Below the pieces are notes generated by a model. That model saw nothing but the letters and a program-made list of their open reading frames with translations, had not been told where the DNA came from and did not search any database. A program made the translations under genes and the position numbers. Of a stretch of DNA of 11,155 nucleotides, positions 1 through 6,500 are shown piece after piece. Source of the DNA: a bacterium (GTDB lineage: Bacteria; Armatimonadota; Zipacnadia; Zipacnadales; Zipacnadaceae); contig JAUWJN010000054.1 in assembly GCA_030607655.1 (NCBI GenBank), positions 1-11,155 of the forward strand. The letters are read 5' to 3'. How positions within the stretch are numbered: position 1 is the stretch's first letter; every line of letters begins with the position of its first letter.

Positions 1-320
1 AGGCTAACCAGACGGCCGGCAATATCGGCTACTACTACTTCAGCTATGACCAGATACCCAGTACTGTCAACCCACCCCAACCCACCTATAGCACTTGGAT
101 TTCGTGGGGCTTCCTGCCCCAGAACGCGGGGGACGAAGCGCGCATTATGAGCTTGCAGTGGGACAGTAACTGCTGGCTGTGGACGGATGCCTGGTGCAAA
201 CTTACCCGCACTGAGCACGGTGTTACCCTGCATGGCTCTAGCCGAGGCTCCATCAATATATGTTACCTGGATGGTCATGTGAAATTCCAGGCCGCCTCAG
301 CCAAGCTGGTCTTCAAGTAG
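1..320 (+). CDS. Pilin/pseudopilin-like protein, C-terminal part (partial)
   Basis: The reading frame is open from base 3 to a TAG at 318-320, giving about 105 residues; the start lies outside the window. The end reads GSINICYLDGHVKFQ followed by AASAKLVFK. A DGHVKF motif a short distance after a His-Gly pair, near the C-terminus, is typical of the large family of prepilin-type proteins with an H-X9-DG C-terminal domain (often called DUF1559 or type II secretion protein G-like), which are abundant in Planctomycetes, Lentisphaerae and Armatimonadota. Here the His to DG spacing is 12 residues rather than the nominal 9. The segment is rich in Trp, Tyr and Asn, as expected of an exported surface-filament protein. 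The N-terminal cleavage/methylation helix that would settle the assignment is not in the window. It lies 80 bp upstream of the dehydrogenase gene and is probably not functionally linked to it. Confidence 0.6.
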   Translation, partial: ANQTAGNIGYYYFSYDQIPSTVNPPQPTYSTWISWGFLPQNAGDEARIMSLQWDSNCWLWTDAWCKLTRTEHGVTLHGSSRGSINICYLDGHVKFQAASAKLVFK

Positions 321-400
321 CCCCGGCAGGCAGATTCACCCGAGGGAAGGCACAGTATCCATCCGGTGCGATCCTATAAAGAAAGGCGGCTGACTTCGCT

Positions 401-1684
401 ATGAAAGTCGTCAAAAGTGGCGGACATAGACTGTTTGAGCAGGATCAGGAAACAACCCAGGTTGTCGCCGAAATGCTCACGGACCTGGAGCGCAACGGCA
501 TGGATGCAGTTGGCAAGTACAGTATCAAATTTGATGACTGGAATCCCCCCAGCTTTGAACTCACAGGGAAAGAAATTGAAGCGGCTATTGCCCAGCTCCC
601 TAAACAGGCGATAGAGGACACTGACTTCTGTCAGGCGAACGTGCGCGACTTTGCCCGGGCCCAGCTTGCCACATTGCTGGCGCTGGAGGTGGAAATCAAA
701 CCGGGCGTCATCCTGGGCCACAAGCACATCCCCGTCAGCTCGGTGGGAAGTTATATACCCGGGGGTAGGTATCCAATGTTCGGTTCGGCCCAGATGAGCA
801 TCATTCCGGCCAAGGTGGCGGGGGTAAAAAGGATTGTCGCCTGCACCCCGCCCGTAAAGGGCCAAGGATACTATCCGGCAACTATCAACGCGATGGCGAA
901 GGCCGGCGCCGATCGGATTTTTGTGCTGGGCGGCGTGCCGGCTATGGCGCTGATGGCTTTCGGGCTGGGAGATACCGAGCCTGTTGATATGCTCTGTGGC
1001 GCCGGCAATAAGTATGTGGTTGAGGCCAAACGCCAGCTCTTCGGCCGCTGTGGTATAGACATCCTGGCCGGCCCGACGGAGATACTCATCATTGCCGATG
1101 ACCAGGCCGACCCTGCCCTAGTTGCCTGCGACCTGCTGGGCCAGGCCGAACATGACCCTAACAGTGGCATCTGTCTAATCTGCTTCAGCGAAGCCTTCGC
1201 CCACCGAACTATCAACGAGGGCGAGGAGCAGTTGGCCGGGTTGCCCACCAGAGATATCGCCAGCGCCTCGTGGGCGGCCAACGGCATCGTCTATGTAGCC
1301 GACAGCCCCCAGGAAGCGGTAGAGCTAAGCAACGATTACGCACCCGAACACCTGGAGCTTCATGTCAGTGATACCGACTACTTCTTCGCCAACCTCACGA
1401 ACTACGGGTCTGTGTTTATCGGCGAGGAGACGACAGTGGCATACGGTGACAAGTCAATCGGCACCAATCACATTCTCCCCACCAGCCGTGCAGCCCGCTA
1501 TACCGGCGGAGTGTGGGTAGGCAAGTTCCTGAAAACGTGCACATTCCAGCGGATGACACAGGCGGCTTCTGCCGAAATTGCCGCGGTCACCGAGCGCCAG
1601 TGCAAACTGGAGAACATGCTGGCCCACGCTGTGACGGCCCGCATGAGAATTGAGCGGTACCGCGCCGCAGAAAGGAGTAGCTGA
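401..1684 (+). CDS. HisD-family zinc-dependent alcohol dehydrogenase, probably not for histidine
   Basis: This 427-residue protein is a full-length member of the histidinol dehydrogenase family. Residues matching the zinc ligands of E. coli HisD are present: Q248 and H251 in GQAEHDPNSG, D350 in YGDKSIGTNHILPT, and H409 near the C-terminus. The catalytic Glu-His pair is E316-H317 in APEHLELH. After the TNHILPT motif the sequence runs AARYTGGVWVGKFLKTCTFQ. From memory this resembles the HisD paralogues that oxidise other polyols (such as sulfopropanediol 3-dehydrogenase, HpsN) more than true HisD, which has a YATCSSLGL-like segment here. No other his gene is nearby and the next gene is an SDR. 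I therefore infer NAD-dependent oxidation of a primary alcohol on a small polyol or sugar derivative, in the cytosol. The start is the ATG at 401; a purine-rich GAAAGGCGG lies at 381-389, slightly far but usable. It shares four bases with the SDR gene. Confidence 0.85.
   Translation: MKVVKSGGHRLFEQDQETTQVVAEMLTDLERNGMDAVGKYSIKFDDWNPPSFELTGKEIEAAIAQLPKQAIEDTDFCQANVRDFARAQLATLLALEVEIKPGVILGHKHIPVSSVGSYIPGGRYPMFGSAQMSIIPAKVAGVKRIVACTPPVKGQGYYPATINAMAKAGADRIFVLGGVPAMALMAFGLGDTEPVDMLCGAGNKYVVEAKRQLFGRCGIDILAGPTEILIIADDQADPALVACDLLGQAEHDPNSGICLICFSEAFAHRTINEGEEQLAGLPTRDIASASWAANGIVYVADSPQEAVELSNDYAPEHLELHVSDTDYFFANLTNYGSVFIGEETTVAYGDKSIGTNHILPTSRAARYTGGVWVGKFLKTCTFQRMTQAASAEIAAVTERQCKLENMLAHAVTARMRIERYRAAERSS
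1671..1677 (+). promoter_or_regulatory. Ribosome binding site of the SDR gene inside the dehydrogenase gene
   Basis: AAAGGAG lies six bases before the ATG at 1684, inside the last codons of the dehydrogenase gene. Together with the ATGA stop/start overlap (1682-1686) it fixes the SDR start and points to translational coupling of the two genes. Confidence 0.75.
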
Positions 1685-2448
1685 TGAGCGAGGCAATGTT
1701 CCGTCTGGATAACAAGGTGGCAGTGATTACGGGAGCGGCGACCGGACTGGGGGCGGCCGCAGCCGTAGCCCTGGCCAGCGCCGGCGCTCACCTGGGCATA
1801 TCGGACCGGCCCGGCGAGAGCCTGGAGGACGTGGCGGCCAACGCAGGTCAGTACGGGCGGCGGGTATTCAAATTTGCCATGGATGTCCGTGTACTCGATC
1901 AGATCCAGGCGGGCATTGCTGCCGTTGAATCCGAGTTCGGCCACATTGATATTCTCGTCAACAACGCCGGTATCAACCGACCGACCCCGGGCTTGGAGGT
2001 AACCCCGGAAAATTGGGACGACCACTACGCCACCAACGTGAAGGGGGGCTTCTTCGTGGCTCAGGCAGCAGCAAAGCTGATGATCCCCCGGGGCTGGGGC
2101 CGCATCATTTTCATCGCCAGCCAGTCGGGGCTTATTGCCATTCCCGGCCAGTGTGTCTACTGCTCCACCAAGGGAGCCATGATCCAACTGGCCCGTGCCC
2201 TGGGGGTGGAATGGGCCAAGCACGGCATAACAGTCAATGCCGTCGCCCCTACCTTCGTGGAGACGAACCTCACCCGCGACCGACTCCAAGACCCTGAGTT
2301 CCTGCGCTTCGTGCTCGGTAAGATTCCCTGTGGTAAGCTAGCTACACCCCAGGACGTGGCCGCGGCAGTGGTCTACCTGGCCAGTGAGGATGCGGGTATG
2401 GTCAATGCATCGGTGCTGACTGTAGACGGCGGCTGGACGGCCTGGTAG
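1684..2448 (+). CDS. Short-chain dehydrogenase/reductase (SDR), classical type
   Basis: This is a 254-residue classical SDR with every hallmark visible. The dinucleotide-binding glycine motif is TGAATGLG (residues 16-23), the NNAG motif is at 93-96, the catalytic Asn is N118, the Ser is in IASQSG (146-148), and the YxxxK pair is Y159 and K163. D41 at the end of the second beta strand favours NAD over NADP. The C-terminal VDGG stretch (247-250) is usual for the 3-oxoacyl-ACP reductase/glucose dehydrogenase-like branch, which also contains many sugar and polyol dehydrogenases. The length is normal for the family. Overlap with the HisD-family gene means the two are probably co-translated and act on the same substrate, for example two successive oxidations of a polyol. 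FabG-type reductase is the main alternative, but no fatty-acid genes are nearby. The exact substrate cannot be read from sequence. Confidence 0.88.
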   Translation: MSEAMFRLDNKVAVITGAATGLGAAAAVALASAGAHLGISDRPGESLEDVAANAGQYGRRVFKFAMDVRVLDQIQAGIAAVESEFGHIDILVNNAGINRPTPGLEVTPENWDDHYATNVKGGFFVAQAAAKLMIPRGWGRIIFIASQSGLIAIPGQCVYCSTKGAMIQLARALGVEWAKHGITVNAVAPTFVETNLTRDRLQDPEFLRFVLGKIPCGKLATPQDVAAAVVYLASEDAGMVNASVLTVDGGWTAW

Positions 2449-2541
2449 GTAGAGCATGCTAATAGGACCGGGTGGAGAGGGTTATTGCACTTACTGGGGG
2501 AAATATCAGCCCGACCTGATGGGGATAGAGAGCACCCGCGA

Positions 2542-2652
2542 TCAGAGGTCGTCGGCCGTCGCTCCGCCCACGCCTTGTAGCCGCTCGCCTAGAAAGCGCC
2601 AGGCCAGAACGGCAGTTAGCAATACAACTGCCATGAGTAATGACTCAGGCAC
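2542..2652 (-). CDS. Possible 36-residue single-helix membrane peptide or transporter remnant
   Basis: On the minus strand, downstream of the URO-D-like gene, a frame open through its stop ends with a hydrophobic stretch, MAVVLLTAVLAWRFLGERLQ, then a short tail ending ADDL and a TGA at 2542-2544. A GTG at 2650-2652 would give 36 residues; an ATG at 2632-2634 would give 30. Neither has a convincing Shine-Dalgarno sequence. The pattern of a helix followed by WRFLGERL resembles the last helix of EamA/DMT-type transporters, so it could equally be the decayed end of such a gene; that likeness is from memory and weak. It fills most of the otherwise empty 248-bp convergent gap between the SDR gene and the URO-D-like gene. 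Confidence 0.3.
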   Translation of the reverse strand: MPESLLMAVVLLTAVLAWRFLGERLQGVGGATADDL

Positions 2653-2696
2653 CGATGCCCGAAGCGTAGCCAAAGCCTTGGCCGCTATAGATTTGA

Positions 2697-3824
2697 CTAC
2701 TGGATCTCCGGCCCCAAGTCCGGATTTAGCACTTCCCCTACGGCCTCGATCATAGCCTGGTAGTTTTCGGGCTTGATGGGAGGGTTAATTTCACTGGCAG
2801 TGCCGATGAGCATACCCCCCGTCTGAAGAGCATCGGTCTCCTCAATCTGCCTGCGCACCTCTGCGGCGACTTGTTCGGGTGTTCCTCTTTCCATCAGATC
2901 AACCCCATCTATGCCGCGCATCCAGATGTGCTGAGGCCAGGCGTTCTTCAACTCGACAATGTCCATGCCGACCGCTGGCTCCAGACAACTGAAGCCATCT
3001 ACTCCGCAGTCCACCAGGTCAGGGATAATCTTCTTCCAGTTACCGTCGTTATGATAGAGGACCTTAATCCCATGGCGGTGCCAGACATCGGTCAGTCGGC
3101 GCAAGTAGGGGAAGTGTTCCTTGTGCAGGAACGTGGGGCTGAACATCGGCCCTTGCTTGGTGCCGTAGTCGGCGAAGATGCACGCAACTGGCGAAAAGTC
3201 AGGGTCAGCTATGGCCTGGACGCGGCGGATTTCGTGGGCGACGTGGGCCTCAATGAACTGTGAGATGACCTCCGGGTCATCGTCATACAGGTAGGAGAAC
3301 AAGGTCAACCCCACTCGGTACCAGCATGCTTCTAAGCCGAGGCGGCTCTCGCTAATGATCACTGTATCGCCAACGAGCCGCTGCAGCCGCTGCATACGCG
3401 TATGAAATTCCTGGCCCAACTGCTCATAGTCCGTTTGCGGGTCGCGGATTTGCTCGGTCTTGCGCAGCAAGTACTCCCGGGCGCCGGCAACATCGGAAAA
3501 CGGCCGGCTCACTATCCACGAGTTCCAGTTGTCGTTCTGGATGACGAACCCGTCCTGGTCCGTCACTCGATCCGTACCCAGGGGGGCATGTGGTTCAAAA
3601 CAAGTGTCAAGAGTTTTTCTAATGACCACACAGACATCTTCGTAGGTGTAGTTGAACCCTTCAATTTTCTTGCCGGTGTACAGCGCGATGACGACCGGGT
3701 TGAGGCTAAGCTGCTCATGGATGGCGACACGGTCCACCGGCTTCAGGTCTAATGTCCTCTCGACTCGTTCCCGCTTGGAGAGCACATCGGTCGGAAATGT
3801 CTTCTCAAAGGCAGTCCTTGTCAT
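2697..3824 (-). CDS. Uroporphyrinogen decarboxylase (URO-D) family protein
   Basis: This 375-residue protein belongs to the URO-D/cobamide methyltransferase fold family. Family-like segments include ADYGTKQGPMFSP (219-230), YHNDGNWKKIIPDLVDCGVD (257-276), the GFSCLEP that follows, GIDGVDLMERGTPEQV (304-319) and the end GTASEINPPIKPENYQAMIE (341-360). It lacks the N-terminal arginine-rich signature of haem-pathway HemE. Where MtaA/MtbA-type methyltransferases have a His-x-Cys zinc motif, it has HND. It is therefore neither an obvious haem enzyme nor a standard zinc thiol methyltransferase; many such proteins of unknown substrate occur in carbohydrate-degrading environmental bacteria. AAGGAG at 3833-3838, eight bases before the ATG, supports the start. 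It is the downstream gene of a probable operon with the aminotransferase at 3964-5160. No corrinoid protein is seen nearby. Confidence 0.8.
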   Translation of the reverse strand: MTRTAFEKTFPTDVLSKRERVERTLDLKPVDRVAIHEQLSLNPVVIALYTGKKIEGFNYTYEDVCVVIRKTLDTCFEPHAPLGTDRVTDQDGFVIQNDNWNSWIVSRPFSDVAGAREYLLRKTEQIRDPQTDYEQLGQEFHTRMQRLQRLVGDTVIISESRLGLEACWYRVGLTLFSYLYDDDPEVISQFIEAHVAHEIRRVQAIADPDFSPVACIFADYGTKQGPMFSPTFLHKEHFPYLRRLTDVWHRHGIKVLYHNDGNWKKIIPDLVDCGVDGFSCLEPAVGMDIVELKNAWPQHIWMRGIDGVDLMERGTPEQVAAEVRRQIEETDALQTGGMLIGTASEINPPIKPENYQAMIEAVGEVLNPDLGPEIQ

Positions 3825-3873
3825 CTGAAAAACTCCTTGGCCCAGTGTGGGGCCGCTAGGCCCTTGTCATCTG
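3816..3873. repeat. Twelve-base direct repeat of the URO-D-like start
   Basis: The sequence CCTTGTCATCTG occurs at 3816-3827 and again at 3862-3873, 46 bases apart. On the minus strand the first copy is the start of the URO-D-like gene (CAG then ATG ACA AGG). The second copy is an upstream look-alike whose ATG runs into a stop after four codons. Between the copies, GGGCC (3850-3854) and GGCCC (3859-3863) can form a small hairpin, with CCCAG/CTGGG outside it. Confidence 0.6.
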
Positions 3874-3922
3874 GGACCGCTTTTCCTCGGGCAGAAAGAT
3901 AGTCACGCTCGTACCAACTCAT
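3821..3922 (-). CDS. Possible 33-residue ORF overlapping the URO-D-like start
   Basis: An ATG at 3920-3922 opens a 33-codon frame beginning MSWYERDYLSARG and ending HWAKEFFR. Its TGA (3821-3823) overlaps the ATG of the URO-D-like gene as ATGA, the arrangement of translationally coupled genes, and it fills the gap between the two larger genes of this operon. Against it, there is no clear Shine-Dalgarno sequence before its ATG, only a weak GGTAGAG. The stretch also contains a 12-bp direct repeat of the URO-D-like start region, so it may be a recombination scar. I do not recognise the peptide. It is hydrophilic, with no membrane segment or cysteines. Confidence 0.35.
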   Translation of the reverse strand: MSWYERDYLSARGKAVPDDKGLAAPHWAKEFFR

Positions 3923-3963
3923 TTTGCTCTACCAGCTTAGCTACTGCCTGCCACCAGCCCCAG

Positions 3964-5160
3964 TTATAGCAGCTCTTCTATGTTCTGTCTTATCTTGAGT
4001 ATGGCGTTGACTATGTCGTCCATATCCGCTTTTTCACCCAGCAACATCCAGGTGGCTTGAAAGCCTATTGCTTCTTCACTAAAAGCCTTCTCCGCTACGG
4101 GACAATATACCTTATCATAACTTTTCCGTGGCGAATGGAAATACGGTGACCGGTAGGCAGGAATCTGATGGGATGGGGTAGAGAACAGAGGAATGCCCTC
4201 CGCCACCAAAGCCGCCATGAAGCGTTGCTTGGAAATGTCCTGCCAATAGGCACAATCATATCTGAAGACGTAGGAATAATAGTTTTGAGCCACGCCCTGG
4301 TTTAAGGGCTCTAGGCCCTCTATTTCCAAAAGTCTTTTTTTCAAATATTCAGCATTGTCTATCCTCTTGTTTTGTTGTTCCTGCAATCTGTCCAGTTGAA
4401 TCAGAAGGATGGCGACTTGAAATTCGGTCATCCTATAGTTCCAACCCACATTTTTTCGTCCTTCCGCAATTCTTTCTGCTTGTTCTCCGTCCGCTCCCAA
4501 GATGCCGAATACAGAATCGCTCAAATTCTCATCATTGGTTATTACCATCCCTCCTTCACCGGCCGTCATTAGCTTTGATTTCTCAAAGCTGAAGCAGCCC
4601 CAATGACCAATGCTTCCTACCACGTTATCTTTATACCTTGCCCCATGGGCCTGAGCACAATCCTCAATCACCACAAGGCCGTGCTTATCGGCAATCTGCA
4701 TTATTCTATCCATATCACACAGATACCCGCCGATGTGGACCGGGATTATAGCCTTGGTGCGGGAAGTAATAGCTTCTTCTATCCGGTCAGGGTCCATACA
4801 GTATGTGTCCGGGCGCACATCAGCAAACACCGGATCAGCTCCGACCATCACGGGTGCCAAATTGGTAGCCACCCAGGTCGTAGGCGGGGTGATTACCTCA
4901 TCACCACTTCCTATCCCGGCGTTCCTTAGGGCGATTTCTAACGCGGTAGAACCGCTGGTTGCCAAAATGGCATAATCAACATTGTGATATTCAGCAAATC
5001 TTTCGCGAAATTGCTCGGCTTGCGGGGTTAAGATGTGACCCCATCTGCCACTTTCCGCCACTTTCATAACTGCTTCTTTTTCGTCTTCAGTAACAACTGG
5101 CCATGGGGGGAAGGGTCGTGTCCGCAAAGGCCGCCCGCCTTTAATTGCTAATTCAGCCAT
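3964..5160 (-). CDS. DegT/DnrJ/EryC1/StrS-family PLP aminotransferase, low GC
   Basis: This is a complete 398-residue sugar-type aminotransferase. Visible family features are ATSGSTALEIAL (67-78, cofactor phosphate region), GDEVITPPTTWVAT (86-99), PVHIGGYLCDMD (140-151), VIEDCAQAHGA (164-174, with the Asp that pairs with the pyridine nitrogen) and SFEKSKLMTAGEGG, in which K196 is the expected PLP-binding lysine. GWNYRMTEFQVAI follows as usual. Members aminate keto-sugars or keto-cyclitols using glutamate or glutamine as donor. The MAxLAIxxGxPL start resembles the subgroup that includes aminocyclitol and AHBA-type aminotransferases, so a cyclitol substrate is plausible but unproven. A GGAGAGGA purine tract just upstream supports the ATG. 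The gene is conspicuously richer in A+T than its neighbours (for example only 17 G+C in 4321-4380) and rich in Lys, Ile and Asn codons, which suggests horizontal acquisition. It heads a probable operon with the URO-D-like gene. Confidence 0.9.
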   Translation of the reverse strand: MAELAIKGGRPLRTRPFPPWPVVTEDEKEAVMKVAESGRWGHILTPQAEQFRERFAEYHNVDYAILATSGSTALEIALRNAGIGSGDEVITPPTTWVATNLAPVMVGADPVFADVRPDTYCMDPDRIEEAITSRTKAIIPVHIGGYLCDMDRIMQIADKHGLVVIEDCAQAHGARYKDNVVGSIGHWGCFSFEKSKLMTAGEGGMVITNDENLSDSVFGILGADGEQAERIAEGRKNVGWNYRMTEFQVAILLIQLDRLQEQQNKRIDNAEYLKKRLLEIEGLEPLNQGVAQNYYSYVFRYDCAYWQDISKQRFMAALVAEGIPLFSTPSHQIPAYRSPYFHSPRKSYDKVYCPVAEKAFSEEAIGFQATWMLLGEKADMDDIVNAILKIRQNIEELL

Positions 5161-5340
5161 TCTTCCTCTCCGTAATCTCTTGTCCGATACTTGCCACTCG
5201 GATCAAAGTAGGTTTGCGTTGATAGTCTGTTTCGCCTTCAGGGAGCGCTTGCCCTGCTGTAGAGCGAGAAGGAGGAGGATAACGGGGGCCGGGGAAGAAA
5301 TATATCACCCAGTGATTAGTCCCAGAGAGGAGAGTCAGCT
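5161..5340. promoter_or_regulatory. Divergent intergenic region with both start regions
   Basis: These 180 bases separate two genes transcribed in opposite directions, so promoters for both should lie here. The ribosome binding sites are clear at each edge: GGAGAGGA for the minus-strand aminotransferase and GAGAGGAG for the plus-strand NagB-like gene. I found no -35/-10 pair close to consensus on either strand and no convincing operator palindrome. An AT-rich TATATC near 5302 could be a -10 for the plus strand but has no good -35 partner. Confidence 0.4.
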
Positions 5341-6261
5341 ATGGCATTTGCTCCGGCGTTGGCTAAGTTTATTGACTTCCAGGATGCAGAAGCTTGTGCG
5401 CGGGTGCGGAAAATAACGCGCGCGGAAATCTGTGACCATCCTAATCCTGACTTTCAGATCCGCGTTATTGACGATCCCACTGTGTTCTACGCCGAGTTTG
5501 CCCTGGATATCGTTACTCGCATTCGGCAGGCGGCTGAGGAAGGCCGTAAGTGCATCCTGATACTGCCGGTGGGGCCGGTGCCCCAGTTCGAGATCGCCGC
5601 CGGCATCATCAACCGCCTGGGGATTGACTGCCAGCACCTGGTCACCTTCAATATGGATGAGTACGCCGACGAGAACGGGCAGACCGCTCCCCCGGATTGG
5701 GAGGGATCATTCGCCACCGCGATGGGGGATAATTTCTTTGCCCGGATTGACGAAGACCTGCGGCCTAACCAGGAGAATATCCACTTCCCCAATACTGATA
5801 ACATCAATGATTACTCCGCGCTGATCGCCGCGCAGGGCGGGGCGGATTGCTGTTACGGGGGTATCGGCTGGTGCGGCCATATTGCCTTCTGGGAGTCGCA
5901 TCTGGGACACAATTATGACACCCTGGAGGAATACAAACAGGCTACCGCCCAGATTGTAGAGCTGACCCCGATGACCATAATGCAGAATGCGTTGCACTCT
6001 TTCGGCGGGGACTGGTCGTGGGTGCCACCGAAAGCCGCTACTATCGGGCCGGCCGATATCCTGGGAGCTAAGCACCGCAGCTTCTGGCTGGATGGGATGT
6101 GCGGGCCGTATACGCCTATGGCCTGGCAGCGGTTCATCGCCCGGCTGGCGGCTCACGGGCCGGTCAATAAGTTCGTCCCGGGCTCGATACTTCAGGAGGC
6201 ACGTACCGACTATACGATACTCGGCGGGGTGGCTGATGACGTAGAAATAGAAATGACGTGA
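5341..6261 (+). CDS. Divergent NagB/glucosamine-6-phosphate deaminase-like protein
   Basis: This 306-residue protein has the NagB/6-phosphogluconolactonase fold, preceded by about 35 extra N-terminal residues. Matches to E. coli NagB are NMDEY (104-108, with the proton-shuttling Asp as D106), GGIGWCGHIAFWES (173-186) and PKAATIG (230-236). The His (H180) and Glu (E185) of the ring-opening relay are kept, but the Asp that precedes GHIAF in NagB is Cys here (C178). The phosphate-binding loop PTGGTP of NagB is PVGPVP (76-81), and the Ser-Gln-Lys stretch that holds the phosphate near the C-terminus is replaced by DGMCGPYTPM. The fold assignment is firm. I infer that the substrate is not ordinary glucosamine-6-phosphate and may be unphosphorylated. 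GAGAGGAG shortly before the ATG supports the start. It is a single gene, divergent from the aminotransferase. Confidence 0.8.
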   Translation: MAFAPALAKFIDFQDAEACARVRKITRAEICDHPNPDFQIRVIDDPTVFYAEFALDIVTRIRQAAEEGRKCILILPVGPVPQFEIAAGIINRLGIDCQHLVTFNMDEYADENGQTAPPDWEGSFATAMGDNFFARIDEDLRPNQENIHFPNTDNINDYSALIAAQGGADCCYGGIGWCGHIAFWESHLGHNYDTLEEYKQATAQIVELTPMTIMQNALHSFGGDWSWVPPKAATIGPADILGAKHRSFWLDGMCGPYTPMAWQRFIARLAAHGPVNKFVPGSILQEARTDYTILGGVADDVEIEMT

Positions 6262-6263
6262 GG

Positions 6264-6293
6264 AACGGCAGACGACGGCAGATAACGCCAAAC
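6264..6293. repeat. Decamer tandem repeat, short copy (three units)
   Basis: Three 10-base units follow directly after the NagB-like stop codon: AACGGCAGAC, GACGGCAGAT, AACGCCAAAC. The first is identical to the second unit of the longer array at 10186-10245, so the two sites belong to one dispersed repeat family. The repeat decays into GGCTGAACGC afterwards. Confidence 0.7.
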
Positions 6294-6336
6294 GGCTGAA
6301 CGCTGAGTGCCGAGGTCGGTATGTGAAGGAGGGGCA

Positions 6337-6378
6337 CAGGCAACCCGATGTCCCTAGGCGGGAGCATCGGGTTGCCTG
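6337..6378. terminator. Long perfect hairpin between convergent genes, without a T-tract
   Basis: CAGGCAACCCGATG (6337-6350) is exactly complementary to CATCGGGTTGCCTG (6365-6378), a 14-bp stem. The 14-base loop can itself pair TCCC with GGGA around TAGGC. It sits between the ends of the plus-strand NagB-like gene and the minus-strand aminotransferase remnant, where a bidirectional terminator is expected. Neither side has a T-run, so it is not a standard intrinsic terminator; it may act as a Rho-assisted or processing hairpin, or be a dispersed palindromic element. Confidence 0.55.
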
Positions 6379-6397
6379 GTGTCTGTGACCTGCTGGG

Positions 6398-6478
6398 CTA
6401 GCTCCTCAGCTCATCGCGGTTATCCCAAACCTTCTGAAAGACCGACAAGATAAGGTCCATTTCCTCCCGCGGGCCTAA
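6398..6478 (-). pseudogene. Duplicated 3' tail of a DegT aminotransferase gene
   Basis: This stretch encodes the last 26 residues of the aminotransferase at 7941-9157 (LGPREEMDLILSVFQKVWDN followed by RDELRS) and a TAG stop, with no gene body upstream. Bases 6400-6479 match 7943-8022 with one mismatch (6413/7956). That mismatch is synonymous (GAT against GAC), and the stop differs (TAG against TGA). The homology ends abruptly at 6480. It is a relic of a duplication or recombination event 23 bases beyond the end of the ceramidase-like gene, and should not be annotated as a functional gene. Confidence 0.85.
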
Positions 6479-6500
6479 GTCCGCCGGCGAGGCGTGCTGT

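Noticed and set aside
352..380. Possible promoter before the dehydrogenase gene (TATAAA at 375-380)
   Set aside because: The sequence 17 bases upstream (ACAGTA) is a poor -35, and the TATAAA is only about 20 bases from the start codon, inside the likely leader.
401..1684. Assignment as histidine-biosynthesis hisD
   Set aside because: The family match is real, but the post-TNHILPT region and the SDR context argue for a paralogue, so the gene symbol was withheld.
2456..2755. Plus-strand ORF of 99 codons after the SDR gene
   Set aside because: No ribosome binding site, low-complexity composition, and antisense to the better supported minus-strand frames.
2697..3824. URO-D-like gene as hemE
   Set aside because: It lacks the N-terminal arginine-rich substrate-binding signature and haem-gene neighbours; it belongs to the broad family only.
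5707..6291. Long minus-strand ORF of 194 codons opposite the NagB-like gene
   Set aside because: It is antisense to a gene with clear family motifs and has no recognisable domain; a shadow of high-GC coding sequence.
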